Below, piece by piece: positions 15,264-18,856 of a DNA stretch of 18,856 nucleotides. The stretch's first letter is position 1. Each line of letters starts with the position of its first letter. This stretch comes from Oceanospirillaceae bacterium UBA2001 (lineage in GTDB: Bacteria > Pseudomonadota > Gammaproteobacteria > Pseudomonadales > Balneatricaceae), in NCBI GenBank assembly GCA_002335115.1, contig DDCR01000014.1, positions 10,507 through 29,362 of the forward strand. Reading direction: 5' to 3'. Under the pieces are notes generated by a model. That model did not search any database. It was not told the DNA's origin and saw only the letters and a program-made list of their open reading frames with translations. The translations under genes were made by a program, and so were the position numbers.

Positions 15264-15857
15264 TTAGTCTTTAACGGCCTGCAGCACCAATTCCTTTAAT
15301 TCTTCTACTGGAATGGGTTTGTGCAATACGGGCACACTATTGGGTAAATTACTGGCAGTGACTTCGGCTGCGCCCATACCCGTCACCACGATGGCTGTAA
15401 GATAGTCATATTGGGCATCATTATGTAGGCGTTCAATAATAGCAAAGCCATCCAATTGTGGCATTTGTAAATCAGTAATCACCACCGTAGGTTTGAATGT
15501 ACCAATTTTAACCAACGCGTCAATGCCATCTTCGGCAGTTTCTACCTGAAGACTTGGGAACCAATTATTAATGAGCATCTTATATAATAATAAGGTGTCT
15601 TTATCGTCGTCTACAATAAGCACTGTCACAGGGCCTTTGGTATTGGGTCTGCGAATAGGAGTTTGTTTATCTTGCTTTTCGTCGAGTAATTGTTGGATAG
15701 ACCCGACACTAATACGGCGATGACCACCTGCTGTTTTCCACGCTTGTAAAACACCACTTTCTACCCACAGTTGAACGGTTCGCACAGACACATTTAGAAG
15801 GGTAGCAGCCTGACGAGTGGTGAGTTCAGACACGGTTGAAAGATCGATGATACTCAT
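15264..15857 (-). CDS. Response regulator with N-terminal MerR/excisionase-type HTH and C-terminal receiver
   Basis: 197-residue protein with a reversed response-regulator layout. Residues 12-60 form a MerR/excisionase-like winged HTH (LTTRQAATLLNVSVRTVQLWVESG, then TAGGHRRIS as the wing). A short linker leads to a receiver domain at about 77-195 with the acidic cluster D83-D85, the phospho-acceptor D129 in VVITDLQMP, T159 and K180 (HKP). All receiver catalytic residues are present, so it should be phosphorylated, presumably by the adjacent kinase, with DNA binding through its N-terminus. It is the first gene of the HTH-receiver/kinase/HD-GYP-like set. The start ATG at 15857 has no clear ribosome-binding site. 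There is a TATAAT and a TGATAA/TTATCA dyad in the upstream gap. Confidence 0.93.
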   Translation of the reverse strand: MSIIDLSTVSELTTRQAATLLNVSVRTVQLWVESGVLQAWKTAGGHRRISVGSIQQLLDEKQDKQTPIRRPNTKGPVTVLIVDDDKDTLLLYKMLINNWFPSLQVETAEDGIDALVKIGTFKPTVVITDLQMPQLDGFAIIERLHNDAQYDYLTAIVVTGMGAAEVTASNLPNSVPVLHKPIPVEELKELVLQAVKD

Positions 15858-15877
15858 GTGTGTTTTTTCGCTTAAAA

Positions 15878-15900
15878 TGATAACGCGACTATTATTATCA
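15878..15900. promoter_or_regulatory. TGATAA/TTATCA inverted repeat before the HTH-receiver gene
   Basis: Six-base perfect half-sites at 15878-15883 and 15895-15900 separated by 11 bases, 21 bases before the HTH-receiver start. It could be an autoregulatory site for the MerR-like HTH. The stretch is AT-rich, so a chance dyad is possible. Confidence 0.25.
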
Positions 15901-15932
15901 AAATTACTAGATTTAAATAGATAAAAAAGGCA

Positions 15933-15938
15933 ATTATA
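15933..15938 (-). promoter_or_regulatory. Putative -10 box of the signalling operon
   Basis: TATAAT on the minus strand, 76 bases before the HTH-receiver start, inside the 103-base gap after pyrC'. The -35 at 17 bases is weak (ACGTAG). Read-through from the pyr operon is also possible, because only an AT-rich imperfect stem followed by a T-run lies in this gap. Confidence 0.35.
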
Positions 15939-15960
15939 TGTTTTCTATTGTAATTCTACG

Positions 15961-17229
15961 TTATCTTTTGTAAGTGACTAAGCCATCCTTTAGGGTTAAT
16001 TGGACTCGCCCTTTGAGTTTTTGTTGGGCGAGAGCTTGATTGGTACCTCGGCTGAGTTGACTAGACGCATCCAAGGTCCACTCATGAGAGGGATCGATTA
16101 AGGTCAGGTTAGCTGCTTCACCGATAGTAAGACTTGTGCTTGTGCCAACCGCAATCTTGGTACTGTTGCAACTCAAGGCTCGAATCGCTGCAGGCCAGGT
16201 CAAATCACCTGTGTGTACTAGTTTTTGAATCAGAGGAACTAACATATCATACATAGCCATGCCTGTTGCTGTAGCAGCAAAAGGTGCGCACTTTGCAGCA
16301 GATTCATGGGGCTGGTGGGCTGAACAGATTGCGTCCAAGGTGCCGTCTTCAATGCCTATTAAAAGCGCTTTACGGTCTGACCCCTCGCGCAATGGCGGCT
16401 GCACATGGTATTGGCTTTGATAACCCTCGATGGCAGTATCAGTAAAGCATAAATGCGCTATGCCTACGTCTGCAGTGACATCCATGCCTTGTGCCTTGGC
16501 TTGACGGATGAGGTCAACTCCTGCGGCACTTGTGAGTTGATTGAAATGACCACTGACACCGGTGTGTTGCATAAATTGCAAATGTCGGCTGATAGACAGA
16601 GTTTCTGCAATCACAAGTATGCCATCTAAGCCCATCCGGGTAGCGGTGGCACCCGCGTGCATGTGGCCATCACCCAGTTGTCGATCTTGGGCTTGCACTA
16701 GCACTTTAAGCCCAAAGGTAGCCGCATATTCGTAACATCGTAACAACACGGTATTATTGTCTATGTCGTAACCTGCGTTGCTAAAACCAATACATCCGGC
16801 TTGTGCAAGAGCTTCCATATTACTCAGTTGAGAGCCCTTTAAGTCTTGAGTAAGGGCGGCTACTGGTAGTAATTCACAAAACCCTGCAGCTGCAGCCTTG
16901 CTTTTAATTAAGCTGATTACAGAGCCAGAATCACTGCAGGGTTGGGTATCTGGACTGGGGCATAAATGCGTAAAACCAGCGCTGGCCGCAGCTTGAGTTT
17001 CACTGGCAATGGTGCCTTTTTGGATTTGATTAAGGTCCCTTAGGCAGGTATGCAGGTCTAAAAAGCTAGGGCTTAAAATCAACCCTGTAGCATCAATTTC
17101 AAGATCTGAACTTTGCTCAGCAAGGTGGCCTATACTTTTTATGCGACCGCCTTGAACGTGCATATCTGAGACTTGATCCAGTTGTTTACTTGGATCAATA
17201 AGGCGTGCGCCACGAATGATCATGCTCAT
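15961..17229 (-). CDS. pyrC': Inactive dihydroorotase homologue, aspartate carbamoyltransferase non-catalytic subunit (PyrC')
   Basis: 422-residue amidohydrolase-fold protein of the type I dihydroorotase family. The catalytic residues are gone. The usual metal-binding HxH (DLHxHLRxPG) reads [10 protein letters not shown] (H60 kept, C62 in place of the second His), the ATDHAPH aspartate position reads SAHQPH (A304), and the region that usually holds the other metal histidines does not show the expected HxxS pattern. This matches the pseudo-dihydroorotase of Pseudomonas, which is needed for assembly of the dodecameric aspartate carbamoyltransferase with PyrB and does not catalyse the dihydroorotase step. 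A true pyrC must therefore be elsewhere. It overlaps pyrB by 4 bases (ATGA); M3 (17223) is an alternative start. Confidence 0.92.
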   Translation of the reverse strand: MSMIIRGARLIDPSKQLDQVSDMHVQGGRIKSIGHLAEQSSDLEIDATGLILSPSFLDLHTCLRDLNQIQKGTIASETQAAASAGFTHLCPSPDTQPCSDSGSVISLIKSKAAAAGFCELLPVAALTQDLKGSQLSNMEALAQAGCIGFSNAGYDIDNNTVLLRCYEYAATFGLKVLVQAQDRQLGDGHMHAGATATRMGLDGILVIAETLSISRHLQFMQHTGVSGHFNQLTSAAGVDLIRQAKAQGMDVTADVGIAHLCFTDTAIEGYQSQYHVQPPLREGSDRKALLIGIEDGTLDAICSAHQPHESAAKCAPFAATATGMAMYDMLVPLIQKLVHTGDLTWPAAIRALSCNSTKIAVGTSTSLTIGEAANLTLIDPSHEWTLDASSQLSRGTNQALAQQKLKGRVQLTLKDGLVTYKR

Positions 17230-18245
17230 ATATGCAGCTCTCCTGTTGGGCTAGATGCTTGTTTGGCCTCAGTTTGGCGTTGCTGCATTTGACCACTCAT
17301 GGCCATGGACATGACTGCCATGCGCAGGGCAATGCCATACCCTACTTGATTTAGAATCATAGATTGAGGGCCATCTGCGACCGCAGATTCAATTTCAATA
17401 CCACGATTGATAGGCCCCGGATGCATCACTATGGCATCAGGTTTGGCTTGGGACAAACGTTCTTTAGTGAGGCCATATAAACGAAAGTACTCACCTGCAG
17501 AGGGTAAAAAAGCAGAAGCCATACGCTCTGTCTGTAACCGGAGCATGATCACAACATCGACGTTATTGATCCCACTGTCCATGCTGCTATGGGTGGTGAC
17601 GCCCATGCTCTCAATCGCATAGGGCATAAGCGTGTGAGGAGCAACCAGACGGATGTCGGTGCAGCCTAAGGTCTTCAAAGCATGGATCTGATCGCGAGCC
17701 ACTCGGGAATGAAGAATGTCCCCTACAATAGCTACAGAGAGCGGTTCGAAAGATCCTTTATGGCGGCGAATAGTGAGCATGTCAAGCATGGCTTGAGTTG
17801 GGTGGGCATGGCGTCCGTCGCCAGCATTAATAATGGCCACATCTGGAGTTACTTGCTCTGCGATAAAATGAGCTGCCCCAGAATCACTGTGCCGCACGAC
17901 AAACATGTCACTGTGCATGGCACGCAAGTTTTGTAGGGTGTCGAGCAGACTTTCGCCTTTGCTGGCAGCTGACGTTTTTATGTCTAAGGTGAGTACGTCG
18001 GCTGACAAGCGTTGGGCGGCTAGTTCAAAAGTGCTACGGGTACGAGTAGAGTTTTCAAAAAACAAGTTCACCACTGTCCGACCACGCAAGAGAGGCACCT
18101 TTTTTACCTCTTGATTACCCACCACTACAAATGAATCCGCAGTGTCTAAAATGCGTTCTAACATGATCCGATCTAGCCCCTCTGGGGTTAAAAAGTGGCG
18201 TAATTCACCACTTTTGGTGAGCTGCAATTTTGCTAAATTATTCAT
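17226..18245 (-). CDS. pyrB: Aspartate carbamoyltransferase catalytic subunit
   Basis: Joins carbamoyl phosphate and L-aspartate to N-carbamoyl-L-aspartate, the committed step of pyrimidine synthesis. From ATG 18245 it has 339 residues (Pseudomonas 334). The carbamoyl-phosphate loop FENSTRTR is at 63-70, GRHAHPTQ at 144-151, [10 protein letters not shown] in the middle, and [10 protein letters not shown] near the C-terminus. Residues 1-20 ([15 protein letters not shown]) match the Pseudomonas start. A TTG at 18260 would add five residues but has no ribosome-binding site. There is no pyrI in this window: the partner is PyrC'. The gene starts inside the last codons of pyrR (8-base overlap) and ends overlapping pyrC', so all three form one coupled operon. 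Confidence 0.97.
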   Translation of the reverse strand: MNNLAKLQLTKSGELRHFLTPEGLDRIMLERILDTADSFVVVGNQEVKKVPLLRGRTVVNLFFENSTRTRSTFELAAQRLSADVLTLDIKTSAASKGESLLDTLQNLRAMHSDMFVVRHSDSGAAHFIAEQVTPDVAIINAGDGRHAHPTQAMLDMLTIRRHKGSFEPLSVAIVGDILHSRVARDQIHALKTLGCTDIRLVAPHTLMPYAIESMGVTTHSSMDSGINNVDVVIMLRLQTERMASAFLPSAGEYFRLYGLTKERLSQAKPDAIVMHPGPINRGIEIESAVADGPQSMILNQVGYGIALRMAVMSMAMSGQMQQRQTEAKQASSPTGELHI

Positions 18246-18771
18246 GATTGGCTTGCTCAATAATAGATAATTTTAAATTTTCAGGGCCATCAAGTTGCAG
18301 GTACTGTCCTGCTTCTAAATCTAAGGCTAGGGCGCAAACATCGGCTTGAATGGGCAATTCACGTTGGTTTACGCTGCATAATGTCACCAGTTTTATGCTG
18401 GCTGGTCGGCCAAAGTCAAACAGTTCATTCATCGCCGCGCGGACTGTGCGGCCACTCATCAACACGTCATCAACAAGTAACAAGTGACGGTCATTAATGC
18501 TGAAAGGTAGGGAAGAGGGACTCACTTGGGGATGAAGACCATTTTTCGAGAAATCATCTCGATAGAAAGCAATATCTAGTTGACCCAAAGGTGCTTGAAG
18601 ATGTTCAGCGATTGCCTTCGCCAGCCAGACTCCACCCGTATGGATGCCAATAACCAGAGGTTGATCAAGAGCTTGGGTGTTAATAAGTTGATTGATTTGG
18701 TCTAACAAATGGCTAATGAGGGCGGGAGTGTCTGCTAATTCTGGGTGTTGCTGGTTTGATGTGGCTCCCAT
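18238..18771 (-). CDS. pyrR: PyrR bifunctional regulator/uracil phosphoribosyltransferase
   Basis: 177-residue type I phosphoribosyltransferase. The PRPP-binding motif [21 protein letters not shown] begins at residue 97, and [10 protein letters not shown] (42-51) and RDD (71-73) match PyrR. In Gram-positive bacteria PyrR is an RNA-binding attenuator; in pseudomonads its gene leads the pyrRBC' operon and its regulatory role is less clear. Its leader here is short (about 28 bases from the putative -10), leaving no room for a PyrR-type attenuator upstream of pyrR, and the pyrR-pyrB junction overlaps. The start at 18771 has a GAGGA ribosome-binding site seven bases upstream. In pseudomonads the gene before it is ruvX/yqgF, which would lie beyond the right edge. 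Confidence 0.94.
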   Translation of the reverse strand: MGATSNQQHPELADTPALISHLLDQINQLINTQALDQPLVIGIHTGGVWLAKAIAEHLQAPLGQLDIAFYRDDFSKNGLHPQVSPSSLPFSINDRHLLLVDDVLMSGRTVRAAMNELFDFGRPASIKLVTLCSVNQRELPIQADVCALALDLEAGQYLQLDGPENLKLSIIEQANHE

Positions 18772-18795
18772 CAGGCTTCCTCTTTGTAGGTGTTA

Positions 18796-18819
18796 GACGC
18801 CTCTCATTATAGTAGCGTC
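18796..18819 (-). promoter_or_regulatory. Putative pyrR operon promoter region with flanking dyad
   Basis: A minus-strand TATAAT lies at 18811-18806, 34 bases before the pyrR start. It is bracketed by GACGC (18796-18800) and GCGTC (18815-18819), a 5-base inverted repeat that would overlap polymerase contacts. The -35 region is a poor match at standard spacing. No convincing coding frame can be assigned to 18772-18856. Confidence 0.35.
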
Positions 18820-18856
18820 GTTTAGGTCAAAATGGCACGTTTGATAAGCGGTGTTT

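Noticed and set aside
15961-17229. Active dihydroorotase
   Set aside because: The second His of HxH and the catalytic Asp are replaced, so it is called the non-catalytic PyrC'.
1-18856. CRISPR arrays, tRNA/rRNA genes, insertion sequences, att sites, tandem repeats
   Set aside because: No spaced direct repeats, RNA-gene signatures, transposase or integrase frames, or long repeats were found by reading both strands.

Overview
The window looks like a chromosomal segment of a gammaproteobacterium of moderate GC, probably a marine relative of the Pseudomonas/Oceanospirillales group. This rests on the order ispA-dxs beside ribA, on a Dxs N-terminus that resembles the Pseudomonas protein, on yggS-proC, and above all on a pyrR-pyrB-pyrC' operon whose pyrC' is the catalytically dead dihydroorotase homologue typical of pseudomonads. 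No rRNA, tRNA, CRISPR array, insertion sequence or phage gene was seen.

Layout. (1) Positions 1-2286 (+): the 3' part of ispA and all of dxs (isoprenoid precursors), meeting ribA (-, GTP cyclohydrolase II) tail to tail with a short overlap. (2) Positions 3033-4691 (+): ettA, the ribosome-associated ABC-F protein, followed by a perfect 19-bp inverted repeat. (3) Positions 4768-7249 (-): yggS, proC and an mscS-type channel gene, probably one transcript. (4) Positions 7481-13283 (+): an accessory run encoding a HisP/J/Q/M-type polar amino-acid ABC importer (ATPase, binding protein, two permeases), followed by three overlapping genes for a beta-gamma-alpha flavin/[2Fe-2S] dehydrogenase of the OdhBCA (opine) or D-hydroxyproline dehydrogenase type. 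The layout implies uptake of an amino acid or opine-like solute and its oxidation into the respiratory chain. (5) Positions 13256-15857 (-): a signalling trio, in transcription order an HTH-receiver protein, a soluble PAS histidine kinase, and a protein with a degenerate HD-GYP domain. (6) Positions 15961-18771 (-): pyrR-pyrB-pyrC', overlapping pyrimidine biosynthesis genes.

As I recall the Pseudomonas aeruginosa map, yggS-proC and pyrC'-pyrB-pyrR flank pilT-pilU and a few other genes. Here the same anchors flank the transporter/dehydrogenase operon and the signalling trio instead, so blocks 4 and 5 look like lineage-specific content between conserved anchors. The points most worth following up are the signalling trio with its degenerate HD-GYP protein, the importer plus OdhBCA pairing, and a Dxs that naturally lacks most of the long flexible loop of its family.
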